From Erysipelotrichaceae bacterium NK3D112 (GTDB taxonomy: Bacteria > Bacillota_I > Bacilli_A > Erysipelotrichales > Erysipelotrichaceae), in assembly GCA_000701725.1 (NCBI GenBank), contig KL370820.1, forward strand, positions 1 through 60,938: a stretch of 60,938 nt of DNA, given 5' to 3'. Positions 52,670 to 60,408 of the stretch are shown here, in pieces. A model generated the notes under the pieces. That model saw nothing but the letters and a program-made list of their open reading frames with translations, did not search any database and had not been told where the DNA came from. A program made the translations under genes and the position numbers. Position 1 is the first letter of the stretch; each line of letters begins with the position of its first letter.

Positions 52670-55321
52670 ATGAGACTGTTTGGCTATTATGCGCTGCATT
52701 CCGTCTGGAACCAGATCCGCAAAGTCTTCAAGACATGGGTGCTGGTATTCATTCTTGTATGCGGTCTGATCGGCGGCCTGATCGGCTTTGGCGCGGCTTC
52801 TCTGCAAGAGGCCGCTTCGGCAGATGATGAGCAGATTGAAGAAGTGATTGAGGAAAGTGAGGAAGTACCGCAGGCCAGCTTTGAAGAACTGACCGGAGTC
52901 AGCGGTATGGATGTCTTTGAACTGGCCGCTTCAGGATTGATTCTCGGCATCTTCGTGTTCCAGGTTTACAGCGCTGAGAAATCCGGATCGAAAATCTTTC
53001 TGCCCGCGGATGTCAATCTGCTGTTTTCCTCACCGATGAAACCGCAGTCCGTTCTGATGTTCCGTCTGGGAACACAGCTTGGCATGGCGGTGGTCGGCTC
53101 AGTGTATCTGCTGTTTCAGATTCCCAACCTCATGCTCAATCTCGGTGTGAGTTTCTCATCGGCGATCTCGGTCATCTTCGCATGGGTTCTGACATTGGTT
53201 TCCGGCAAGCTTCTGCAGTTATTGACGTATGTGCTCTCATACCGCTATGAATGGGTTAAGAAGAATCTGCACAAATTGATCTACGCGTTCGGTGCGCTTC
53301 TGGTTGCAGGCTTCTGGCTTTATACACGAGCCGGCGATGCACCGCTGCTTCAGGCATCTGTCCGTCTGTTCAATGCCCCGTGGACCAGATGGGTTCCTTT
53401 CTGGGGATGGATCAAGGGATTTGCCGTCTTTGCCATGGAAGGCAAAGGCATCATGGCTCTGGTCATGCTGGCATTGCTCGCAGCCGGCTTTGCGGCACTG
53501 ATTTATGTGATCTGGCATATCGAAGTGGACTTCTATGAGGATGCCATGGTCAGCTCGCAGGAAGTGGCTGAAATTCTGGAAGCAGCGCAATCCGAACGCG
53601 GCGGGATGTTTGTCAAAAGAAAGAAGGACCGCAGTGAAAAACTGGAACGGGATGGCTTCCACTATGGCGAAGGAGCGAATGTCTATTTCTTCAAAACACT
53701 GTACAACCGCTTCCGTTTCGGACATCTGAAATACTTCACAGCGACCGCGGAGACTTATCTTGCGGCAGGTTTGCTGGCAGCCGCATTCATGCGGTTCATT
53801 GCGGAATCGGACAATGTGATGCCGTTTGCACTGGTGTTCGGTGTTCTTGTATTCTTCCGCGCGATCGGCAATCCGCTCAACACTGATACGAAATATGAAT
53901 ACTTCCGGCTGATTCCGGAAAGAACATGGAAAAAGCTCTTCTGGTCACTGGCAGGAGGCAGCGTGAACTGTCTGCTGGATCTTCTGCCGGGAATGATCGC
54001 CGGCGCACTTGTAATGGGAGTGAATCCGCTGAAGGCGCTGGCATGGCTGCCGCTCATCATATCGGTTGATTTCTATGCGACCAATGTCGGCACATTCCTG
54101 GATCTTTCCATTCCGCACTCAATCGGCACAACCATCCGTCAGACCATTCAGATCATGTTCATTTATTTCGGTCTGCTTCCGGATATCGCTGTATTGGCTG
54201 TCGGTATTGCCTTTGACCATCCGGTTGCCGCATCGATACTGTGCACATTCGCAAATCTTTATCTCGGTCTTCTCTTCCTCGGTCTTTCCGGTGTGTTTGT
54301 GGAGCCGTATGGCGGACGTGCACTTGAAACAGACGGCAGTGAAACCGTCAATGCAAAACAGACCAAAGCGGTCTTCTCAAAGATCGGTCTGGCCGGCGTG
54401 ATCATTCTCGGATTGACAACAGTATTGCAGCTGGGAATGGTCAGATTCTTTGAAAGCAGCCTGGAACAGATCGCTCAGTCCGAATGGGGCATGTGGCTGA
54501 TCACCTTCGCACCAATGTATCTGATCGCGGTTCCGCTTGGTCTGCTTTATCTGAAACAGGTACCTGCTGTAAAGATTGAAAAGAAGGATCTTGCGCCGAA
54601 GTATTTCTTTGTGATTCCCGTCATCTGTGTCTTCCTGATGTATGCGGGCAATCTGATCGGTGTGCTGGTCACTTCCCTGTTATCCAGATTCATCACACCG
54701 GATCCGGTGGTCAATCCGCTGCTTGATCTGACTTCTTCGGGAACAATATTACAGAGACTGCTGTTCATGGTCATTCTGGCTCCTTTGATTGAGGAATCTA
54801 TTTTCCGCAAACAGCTGATTGACCGTATGCATGTTTACGGAGGAAGAACAGCCGTGCTTCTTTCCGGAATCATGTTCGGCCTGTTCCACGGCAACTTCTC
54901 ACAGCTCTTTTACGCAACGGCTCTTGGCATCGTCTTCGGTTATGTTTATCTCAAAACGGGGAAACTCCGGTATACGATTGCGCTGCACATGCTGATCAAT
55001 TTCATCGGCGGCATTCTCGGACCTTCCATTGTGGAAAATGCGTCAGGAGTGCTTTCCAACATTGAAAAGCTGCTGATTCTTTCACCGGCTAAAATTCTCT
55101 CCATGCCGGAGCTCATCACACTTGTGTTATATATCGTTGCACTGCTTGCTCTGGTGCTGGCCGGATTTGTGCTTCTGGTTCAGCAGATGCGTGATGTCTC
55201 TTTTGAAAAAGAGATCTCTCAGCTGCCAAAAGGAAGCGCAAAAACCATCGCGTGCATCAATCCGGGAATGATACTGTTCTTTGTATCATGCGCCGGCATG
55301 ATTATATATACATTGATTTAA
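52670..55321 (+). CDS. ABC exporter permease fused to CPBP protease
   Basis: An 883-residue polytopic protein. The N-terminal two thirds is a putative ABC exporter membrane subunit of the PF16962 (ABC_export) kind with about ten helices, an early acidic insert (near 50-70) and the WAVLTLVSGKLLQLLTYVLSYR region type. The C-terminal third is a CPBP (Abi) intramembrane protease: PLIEESIFRKQ near 706 (the EExxxR motif), then SGIMFGLFHG and ALHMLINF, whose His and Asn complete the site. CPBP proteins mature peptides or modify prenyl groups. Joined here to an exporter, it may process an exported peptide. The ATPase is the gene before it; both are under the riboswitch-like leader. Confidence 0.85.
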   Translation: MRLFGYYALHSVWNQIRKVFKTWVLVFILVCGLIGGLIGFGAASLQEAASADDEQIEEVIEESEEVPQASFEELTGVSGMDVFELAASGLILGIFVFQVYSAEKSGSKIFLPADVNLLFSSPMKPQSVLMFRLGTQLGMAVVGSVYLLFQIPNLMLNLGVSFSSAISVIFAWVLTLVSGKLLQLLTYVLSYRYEWVKKNLHKLIYAFGALLVAGFWLYTRAGDAPLLQASVRLFNAPWTRWVPFWGWIKGFAVFAMEGKGIMALVMLALLAAGFAALIYVIWHIEVDFYEDAMVSSQEVAEILEAAQSERGGMFVKRKKDRSEKLERDGFHYGEGANVYFFKTLYNRFRFGHLKYFTATAETYLAAGLLAAAFMRFIAESDNVMPFALVFGVLVFFRAIGNPLNTDTKYEYFRLIPERTWKKLFWSLAGGSVNCLLDLLPGMIAGALVMGVNPLKALAWLPLIISVDFYATNVGTFLDLSIPHSIGTTIRQTIQIMFIYFGLLPDIAVLAVGIAFDHPVAASILCTFANLYLGLLFLGLSGVFVEPYGGRALETDGSETVNAKQTKAVFSKIGLAGVIILGLTTVLQLGMVRFFESSLEQIAQSEWGMWLITFAPMYLIAVPLGLLYLKQVPAVKIEKKDLAPKYFFVIPVICVFLMYAGNLIGVLVTSLLSRFITPDPVVNPLLDLTSSGTILQRLLFMVILAPLIEESIFRKQLIDRMHVYGGRTAVLLSGIMFGLFHGNFSQLFYATALGIVFGYVYLKTGKLRYTIALHMLINFIGGILGPSIVENASGVLSNIEKLLILSPAKILSMPELITLVLYIVALLALVLAGFVLLVQQMRDVSFEKEISQLPKGSAKTIACINPGMILFFVSCAGMIIYTLI

Positions 55322-55407
55322 ACTTTGCCGCTGTCCATGAAACGGGCAGCGGTTTTGCTTATGAAAAATGAAAACATGCATTACTTTCCATAAATTATAA
55401 TTTCCGC

Positions 55408-55436
55408 TTGCACAAAGTATGGGGCTGTGCTATTAT
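55408..55436 (+). promoter_or_regulatory. Promoter of tRNA-Asn
   Basis: TTGCAC (55408-55413), 17 bases, TATTAT (55431-55436). The start point falls near 55443, three bases before the tRNA. Confidence 0.8.
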
Positions 55437-55445
55437 CTTGTTGCT

Positions 55446-55521
55446 GCCTTAATAGCTCAGTCGGCAGAGCGAGCGGCTGTTAACCGCTAGGTCACAGGTT
55501 CGAGCCCTGTTTAAGGCGCCA
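55446..55521 (+). tRNA. tRNA-Asn (anticodon GTT)
   Basis: A standard cloverleaf: acceptor GCCTTAA paired with TTAAGGC, D arm GCTC-AGTCGGCA-GAGC, anticodon loop CTGTTAA with GTT at 55479-55481, T arm with GGTTCGAGCC, discriminator G and encoded CCA. It is single, with its own promoter and terminator. An accessory island starts right after it, so it may be an integration site, though I saw no repeated copy of its 3' end. Confidence 0.97.
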
Positions 55522-55528
55522 TATATGA

Positions 55529-55565
55529 AAGAGGATCGGCATACAAGATGCTGATCCTCTTTTTT
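55529..55565 (+). terminator. Terminator of tRNA-Asn
   Basis: GAGGATCGGCAT (55531-55542) pairs with ATGCTGATCCTC (55548-55559) with one G-T pair, then six T's. Confidence 0.9.
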
Positions 55566-55584
55566 GACATTATTGCAAATGATG

Positions 55585-55932
55585 CTAATCCTGACCTACT
55601 AATTCTGTTTCCTCTGCAACAATGATTTCTCTGAATGGTGTCGCTTCAATACAGCAGCTATTCAGGGCATCGTCAATCGTTGCAAATTCTTCGAGAAGTA
55701 TGTAGGAACCTCTTTTATTCGTGTCGGTTTCTATGCGATATAATCCGAACAAAGCTTCTTTCCCCTCTGGCAGAATGGTATTTCTGCTACTGTACATCGA
55801 ACCGGTGTTGAAACGATATTCAATGCCATGGTAAATAAAGTCAAGACCAAGCCAGTGGTTATCTGAGGGTCCCCATATACCAATATACTGAGCTTTAAAC
55901 TGTTCTACAGATGTGAATTCATTCTTTCTCAT
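55585..55932 (-). CDS. Putative immunity protein
   Basis: A 115-residue protein of no family I know, with WGPSDNHWLGLDFIYHG near the start and an acidic end. Its ATG overlaps the stop of an upstream toxin-like tail in ATGA, as at 6031-6034, so I call it immunity by position and size. No signal peptide. It is intact although the toxin gene above it is frameshifted. The first gene of the island next to tRNA-Asn. Confidence in the immunity role is modest. Confidence 0.5.
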   Translation of the reverse strand: MRKNEFTSVEQFKAQYIGIWGPSDNHWLGLDFIYHGIEYRFNTGSMYSSRNTILPEGKEALFGLYRIETDTNKRGSYILLEEFATIDDALNSCCIEATPFREIIVAEETELVGQD

Positions 55933-56194
55933 TTTAAGCGAAACTCCTTTTTGATTTTGGCAATGAGCTTACTTTCTTCCGCCGTTGGCGGAACTCCTGG
56001 ATCGCTTCCGCTGTGGCTCATGTAAACATGTCTATGGGGCTGTACTCCACGATGGGCATGAGCCAGATCGATGCTGCAACCTGTTTGTGATTTTCGTCAT
56101 AACAGGTCAGGTGTTTCAACTCAACGTCTATTACAACTGCATAAATCCTTCCTGCTGTATGAGAAAATTCCGGAGATTTTACATTTGAAGAATC
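55929..56194 (-). pseudogene. Frameshifted toxin C-terminal domain
   Basis: Two adjacent frames make one protein tail. The upstream frame reads VKSPEFSHTAGRIYAVVIDV to HLTCYDENHKQVAA. The downstream frame continues SIDLAHAHRGVQPHRHVY and ends PPTAEESKLIAKIKKEF. The switch lies at about 56060-56090, since each frame stops soon after. No start codon heads it. The His-rich middle followed by a Lys-rich end looks like the nuclease tail of a polymorphic or phage toxin. It ends in an ATGA overlap with the immunity-like gene. Dead by frameshift and by loss of its N-terminal part. Confidence 0.6.
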
Positions 56195-56243
56195 CTAGAC
56201 AATAAGGTCATAGACAATAACTTTAACGTTAGGATTTTTATGA

Positions 56244-56346
56244 TTGAAATATGATGTAGGTACTTTATATAATGTAAATGCTTATTTGAAGGATATTCGT
56301 ATCCCAAGAATGAAATACAGGTGTTGGTAGCACCTGTATTTTTTTA
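56244..56346 (+). repeat. Structured element, copy A (with promoter and terminator)
   Basis: TTGAAA (56244-56249), 18 bases and TATAAT (56268-56273) would start a small RNA near 56280. It holds the shared segment 56279-56312 (hairpin GGATA-TTCG-TATCC), then a perfect 10-pair stem AATACAGGTG-TTGGTAG-CACCTGTATT (56314-56340) and a T-run to 56345. This looks like a complete 65-base RNA unit with terminator, lying just beyond the 3' end of the DUF4417 cassette. Copy B lies at the other end. Confidence 0.6.
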
Positions 56347-56631
56347 CCAATCTGTCCAGATGACTTCTTCCTGTATCTGAGTGAAATCTTTTCCGTGCCA
56401 CAATGGCGCTGATAAGAACAGATCGGCACATTTACTCATACGGTCTTGATGAGTTTCCCAAAGATAGCCATCAAAATCTTTTCCGTCAATTGCGGCCAGA
56501 ACCATCGTTGCCTGAGTATTGTCATCATTCCACCAGCCTTGAAGAAAGTACTTGTTCTCTCTAAAAACAAAGACAAGTTCTTCTCCGTAGGACAATAAGT
56601 CGATAAATTCTGTATATTTTCCGCCAATCAT
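56344..56631 (-). CDS. Putative immunity-type small protein
   Basis: A 95-residue acidic protein with KYTEFIDLLSYGEELVFVF and an aromatic end ...EEVIWTDW. I recall similar small proteins in Firmicute toxin loci but no name. It overlaps the 123-residue gene before it by the four bases ATGA, so translation is coupled. Third gene of the DUF4417 cassette. It could be the antitoxin or immunity factor of the middle gene. Confidence 0.5.
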   Translation of the reverse strand: MIGGKYTEFIDLLSYGEELVFVFRENKYFLQGWWNDDNTQATMVLAAIDGKDFDGYLWETHQDRMSKCADLFLSAPLWHGKDFTQIQEEVIWTDW

Positions 56632-56999
56632 ACTGTTACTCCCTTCAAGTATTTCTTGAAATGTTTCTTCATAGGCTTTGACATTTTCATTGCGGATGAG
56701 CGGTGAAAATTCCGGTCATAAACATGATAATGGAGAACGGGTTTTCTTGATTTATCAAGCGATGGCTCAGGGTGATATGCAATCTCAAATTTTAGATAAT
56801 GATCTTTATCATAAACGCGCATTTCATGAAATGTTCCGTCTTTTTTTAATTTGATGTATGCATGACTTGAATGTGCTTCTTCAGGAAGCCCATGCTTGCC
56901 ATTCAGACCGGAAAGAATTTTGATTCCTTCAATGAAACCAATCGTTTCATATGTATAGGCAACCATATTACCTATTGCGAACGTACCTCTTCCACCCAT
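56628..56999 (-). CDS. MGGRG protein of the DUF4417 cassette
   Basis: A 123-residue basic protein beginning MGGRGTFAIGNMVAYTYETI, with GLPEEAHSSHAYIKLKKDG and a His/Tyr-rich centre (LHYHVYDRNFHR). The MGGRG start is common in the tails of phage and conjugative-element proteins. No family name can be given. The basic charge next to an acidic downstream partner would suit a nuclease-like toxin with its inhibitor, but no catalytic motif is certain. Its ATG shares one base with the DUF4417 stop. Confidence 0.55.
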   Translation of the reverse strand: MGGRGTFAIGNMVAYTYETIGFIEGIKILSGLNGKHGLPEEAHSSHAYIKLKKDGTFHEMRVYDKDHYLKFEIAYHPEPSLDKSRKPVLHYHVYDRNFHRSSAMKMSKPMKKHFKKYLKGVTV

Positions 57000-57622
57000 C
57001 AGCTGCGTACCACCTTTCTGGAAGAAAGATAATCAACAGATATGATATTACCGCGCATCTCCGGAAAGGGCGTACCGAAGCAGATAACTGCAGCGGGATC
57101 AATCTTATCCAGCATTGCATTGTAACCTTTCATAAAAGCAATAAGTTCATGTTTGCATCCAATCATTCCAACAGCAACCACAGATGTTTTTTCAATTCCG
57201 TCAAAACAGTATCTGAAACTGCTTGGCTGTGCCCAGCTGACGGTAGGGATAACAATCAACCCACGGCTCTGCCAATATGCTCCAACCCACCTGGATTTAC
57301 CAATTGATTCAATCTGCCTCCATGGATCCATTTCTGAATACAAAGAGAAATCAGGTGTGAGTACAAAACGATACTGTCTGAGTTTCTCTAACGATCTGTC
57401 AGGATGATCATATGTCCCCATGAATCTATAATCATCTGTGAAAAAGTGAACGCCTTTATTTGTGTTGTTTCTGTCATTTGCTCTTGTGTCGGAGCGGGCA
57501 ATCAATTCGACAGAATTTAAACAGATTTCCTGCTTGCGAATAAGAGGAAAACCGTAAACACCGTCTGTCTGAAACCCGTTGCGAAGAAATAATGCTGAAT
57601 TGCGAAAAGTTTTTGAATCCAT
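56999..57622 (-). CDS. DUF4417 family protein
   Basis: A 207-residue protein with the DUF4417 core: HFFTDDYRFMG, FVLTPDFSLY, WAQPSSFRYCFDGIEKTSVV and the GFTP-like end. The family is found on phages, plasmids and conjugative elements and has no known activity. The residues before position 50 match the family less well, so the N terminus may be exchanged. GGAGG is eight bases ahead. First gene of a three-gene, overlapping operon between structured repeats A and B. A second, broken member lies at 6354-6539, also next to a toxin tail and immunity gene. Confidence 0.82.
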   Translation of the reverse strand: MDSKTFRNSALFLRNGFQTDGVYGFPLIRKQEICLNSVELIARSDTRANDRNNTNKGVHFFTDDYRFMGTYDHPDRSLEKLRQYRFVLTPDFSLYSEMDPWRQIESIGKSRWVGAYWQSRGLIVIPTVSWAQPSSFRYCFDGIEKTSVVAVGMIGCKHELIAFMKGYNAMLDKIDPAAVICFGTPFPEMRGNIISVDYLSSRKVVRS

Positions 57623-57677
57623 TTTTTACACCTCCATATCCGTCAAAAACTTCGATTGAGGGATACAGAATGCAAAT

Positions 57678-57738
57678 TGCTTATTTGAAGGACACTCGTA
57701 TCCCAGGATGTTATTCGTTACACTATTGGTAGTAGTGT
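57678..57738 (+). repeat. Structured element, copy B
   Basis: The segment 57678-57710 matches copy A (56279-56312) in about 29 of 33 positions, including GGACA-CTCG-TATCC. Then comes a hairpin with a different stem but the same loop: ACACTA-TTGGTAG-TAGTGT (57720-57738). The similarity extends upstream into AATGCAAA. It lies just before the DUF4417 start, so A and B flank the cassette as direct repeats. No T-run follows here. Confidence 0.6.
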
Positions 57739-57762
57739 CTGCGAACGCTGTTTTAATATATA

Positions 57763-57781
57763 TCAGTATTGGTAGCACTGA
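57763..57781 (+). repeat. Third TTGGTAG-loop hairpin
   Basis: TCAGT and ACTGA (57763-57767, 57777-57781) enclose A-TTGGTAG-C. Same loop as copies A and B with a third, unrelated stem. It follows copy B by 24 bases. Confidence 0.5.
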
Positions 57782-57864
57782 ATGCATTGGTCTATAATCC
57801 AATCATATAAATTATCCCTTTCTATCTACCTGAATAATACTAAACGCGACGATTTTCTTGTGAC

Positions 57865-58278
57865 TTAATCCAGTCTTGTGCGAAACCATGCCTGCGCCGG
57901 CGAAACACCATATTCTTTGGCGATTTCACTTGCGGATAACGATACTGTTTCTTCGAAAGGGATCATTACTTCACCGCATAATGCCTTTGCCTACCACTCA
58001 GAACTTCTATAATTTACAATTTCACCATTTTTGAAACTGCGCTGCATGATTGGCGTATATCCAAGTCTATACAGAAATGCATGACAAATCTCATGAATAA
58101 TGTGATCCCGATATGCTCCTATATTCTTGTAAGCACCGTCGTATGTTGTCTGGCGAATTTCTATTTCGAATTTCCCGTTTCCGATGATTATCATTGCAGA
58201 GTACCGTGTATCCGATATATTATAATTAAACGTTTTGGAAGCCTGTCGAAAATATATTAATCTTTTCCGTAATACCAT
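57865..58278 (-). pseudogene. ImmA/IrrE-type metallopeptidase with nonsense codon
   Basis: The frame from 58278 holds IIHEICHAFLYRLGY (HExxH zinc site) and stops at a TAG (57991-57993) after SSEW. Beyond it the same frame goes on with AKALCGEVMIPFEETVSLSA and EYGVSPAQAWFRTRLD to TAA at 57865. ImmA/IrrE proteins have a third zinc ligand Glu in ExxANxFAxxLLMP; here E-W-stop-A-K-A-L-C-G-E-V-M-I-P, so TAG probably replaced CAG. The frame is open upstream to beyond 58360 without a good start, so its front was cut where the next gene begins. Such peptidases relieve repression of mobile elements or serve as toxins. Confidence 0.72.
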
Positions 58279-58368
58279 ACGTATCCTGTTATTTTGAATG
58301 TATGGATAATCTGCATTTCGTTTATTATAAACATTGACGGTAGGTATTAGTTTAGGAGGTGTTGTTTT

Positions 58369-59331
58369 ATGATGGATTCTAAAGAAATCGGAGGATATTT
58401 TGGCCTGGAAGAGCTTGTTTCCAATGAATACTACCCGGATCTGGCAGCAGTCAATAATGCCAGATGTGCACTTCTGTATATAATAAAAGCCAGACAGTAT
58501 CAGAAAATATACCTTCCATATTTTCTGTGCGACTCGGTAAGGCTTGTTCTGGAACGCGAGAAGATTCCTTTTGAAGAGTATCGCATTGACCGGTCATTTC
58601 TTCCTTTGCTGGATATCAATACAAATCCGCATGAGGCAGTATATATTGTGAATTATTACGGATTAATACGTGCGGAGCAGCTGATCAGCTTGAAAAACAG
58701 GTATGGAAATGTGATCGTTGACAATGCCCAGGCATTTTTTACGAAGCCTTTGAAGGGGATAGACACAGTGTATTCATGCCGAAAGTTCTTCGGAGTTCCA
58801 GATGGGGGATATGCATATACAGATGCCGAATTTCAGGAAGACCTTCCTATGGATGTTTCCATGGACAGAATGAAACATATTCTGGGACGTTTTGAAGGAA
58901 ACAGTGCGTCAGAGTATTATGATTTCTTTAATAATAATGATGAGTCTTTTAAGAAAATAGAACTTCGCAAGATGTCAAAGCTGACTCATAATATTCTCGG
59001 TGCTATCGATTATCAGAAAGCCAGACAACGTCGTGAGGAAAACTTTCAGTTTCTGTCAAAAGCATTGGGAGAGAGGAATGGGTTGAAGGTGGAGTGCCCG
59101 CCCGGACCGTATGCTTATCCGTTTTATATTCCGGGTGGAATGGCAATCAAGAAGGAACTCGCAAAAAGAAAAATATATGTCGCATCACTATGGCCGAATG
59201 TACTTGTCTCCGGATTGGACATAGAAACAGATTTTACAGAGAATATACTGCCGCTTCCATGTGATCAGCGCTATTCGGCAGCAGATATGCAAAAAGTGGT
59301 AGATAATGTTAAGGGGATTATCAAAGAATAA
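58369..59331 (+). CDS. DegT/DnrJ-like aminotransferase
   Basis: A 320-residue fold-type I PLP enzyme of the sugar aminotransferase or wall-decoration sort. VIVDNAQAF near 121 gives the PLP-contacting Asp, and YSCRKFFGVPDGGYAYT holds the likely Schiff-base lysine, Lys139. The end PGPYAYPFYIPGG also fits. It is shorter than most (360-380), with a compact N-terminal part. GGAGG sits ten bases ahead. No sugar biosynthesis genes are adjacent, so the substrate is open. A terminator follows at 59416. Confidence 0.77.
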   Translation: MMDSKEIGGYFGLEELVSNEYYPDLAAVNNARCALLYIIKARQYQKIYLPYFLCDSVRLVLEREKIPFEEYRIDRSFLPLLDINTNPHEAVYIVNYYGLIRAEQLISLKNRYGNVIVDNAQAFFTKPLKGIDTVYSCRKFFGVPDGGYAYTDAEFQEDLPMDVSMDRMKHILGRFEGNSASEYYDFFNNNDESFKKIELRKMSKLTHNILGAIDYQKARQRREENFQFLSKALGERNGLKVECPPGPYAYPFYIPGGMAIKKELAKRKIYVASLWPNVLVSGLDIETDFTENILPLPCDQRYSAADMQKVVDNVKGIIKE

Positions 59332-59681
59332 TTAAATCCGCGGGCGTGTATTTGATGTGATTTAAGCGCAGATGACGGCATATTCCTGTTTCCCTTAATG
59401 AGATGATCATGCATGATATCCGTTTAACAGCGGATATTTTTTCTTTTTAGGCGCTTAACAGTAAAAGTATCAGAAAACCGGTTGATTTGTGCAACAGTAG
59501 GTGTTTAGTGTAAAATGTTAATCAGGTTAACAATGTGCAAAGCACCATCTTGAATTCAAGACATATAAACAGTGTTTTACGACATTACCTTAATAATTTC
59601 CAGGACATGCGTGTATACTAAGTACTGCTTTTGTTCTAAAATAAGTATGCATTATTGTAATGTTTATTGGGGAACTTAAGT
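59332..59681 (+). promoter_or_regulatory. Intergenic region before LytTR gene
   Basis: No gene in 335 bases. It contains a terminator for the aminotransferase (59416-59447: ATATCCG paired with CGGATAT then T-run) and a perfect 14-base palindrome TCTTGAATTCAAGA at 59548-59561. -10-like TATACT (59614-59619) has no clear -35 box. LytTR proteins bind near -35 boxes, so autoregulation here is possible. GGGGAA (59669-59674) is the ribosome binding site of the next gene. Confidence 0.5.
59416..59447 (+). terminator. Terminator of aminotransferase gene
   Basis: ATATCCG (59416-59422) pairs with CGGATAT (59431-59437), loop of 8 bases, then TTTTTCTTTTT. Confidence 0.82.
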
Positions 59682-60374
59682 ATGCGCATTGTTATCTGCC
59701 TTCCAGACTCAGAAGACCGTGAGCTCTGCAGAAGAAGAATTAACGAAATTGCGAAGATTGACAGAATAGCATCGACGGTTGAAGTAGTAAATACCGCCGA
59801 TGTCACAGAGCGTTATTTTAACCCGGTGGATTTTGCCGATATGGATATAATCTATCTCGGTATAAACAAGGAATTCAACGGGATCAGAATTGCGCAGTCT
59901 ATTCGCAAGGCTGGGATAAATGCTGAAATTGTATTTTACACGCGATTCACAGATGCGGTGTTTTCAGCTTTTGATGTGGATGCTCTTCATTATCTCGTAT
60001 CCGGAAAGATTTCAAGCGCGAAGTTTGATGAAGTATTCCGGAAAGCTGTGTCAAGAGCTGAATCCAGAACACAGGCATCGATTGTATTAAGCTGTGCGGG
60101 TGAGCAGAGGAGAATCATAATCAGTCAGATTTATTATTTTGAAGTAATCAACAGAATAGTTACAGTCCATTATCGGGGCGGAAGCTTTGAATTCTACTCA
60201 ACGCTGCAGAAGCTGGAAGAAAGCCTGGCAAAAAGAGGCTTTGTACGTGTGCACAGAGCTTTCCTGGTTGCAGAAAGATTCATCACGGCATTCAACCGGG
60301 ATGAAATCACATTGAGTAATGGCGTAAAGATTCCGGTAGGCGGCAAGTACATCAACAACATCCATCTGCGGTAA
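59682..60374 (+). CDS. LytTR response regulator, degenerate receiver
   Basis: A 230-residue regulator. Residues 1-120 form a CheY-like receiver in pattern, but the phosphorylated Asp of the DIIFLDI strand is Gly60 (DIIYLGI), and acidic residues are also few at the N terminus. Residues 135-230 are a LytTR DNA-binding domain (IYYFEVINRIVTVHY and KRGFVRVHRAFLV). It is thus likely phosphorylation-independent. No histidine kinase is adjacent. ATG 59682 is set by GGGGAA; the TTG at 59667 is too early. It precedes the PVD-repeat secreted protein by 34 bases, which it may control. Confidence 0.83.
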   Translation: MRIVICLPDSEDRELCRRRINEIAKIDRIASTVEVVNTADVTERYFNPVDFADMDIIYLGINKEFNGIRIAQSIRKAGINAEIVFYTRFTDAVFSAFDVDALHYLVSGKISSAKFDEVFRKAVSRAESRTQASIVLSCAGEQRRIIISQIYYFEVINRIVTVHYRGGSFEFYSTLQKLEESLAKRGFVRVHRAFLVAERFITAFNRDEITLSNGVKIPVGGKYINNIHLR

Positions 60375-60408
60375 TGCAGATGATACCAACTAAAAAAGGA
60401 TGAATTCA

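Noticed and set aside
56344-56346. Copy A hairpin as terminator of the minus-strand cassette
   Set aside because: The T-run is on the plus strand; the minus-strand side has only a short U stretch.
55446-58330. tRNA-Asn as proven att site of the island
   Set aside because: No integrase gene and no second copy of the tRNA 3' end were found downstream within the window.
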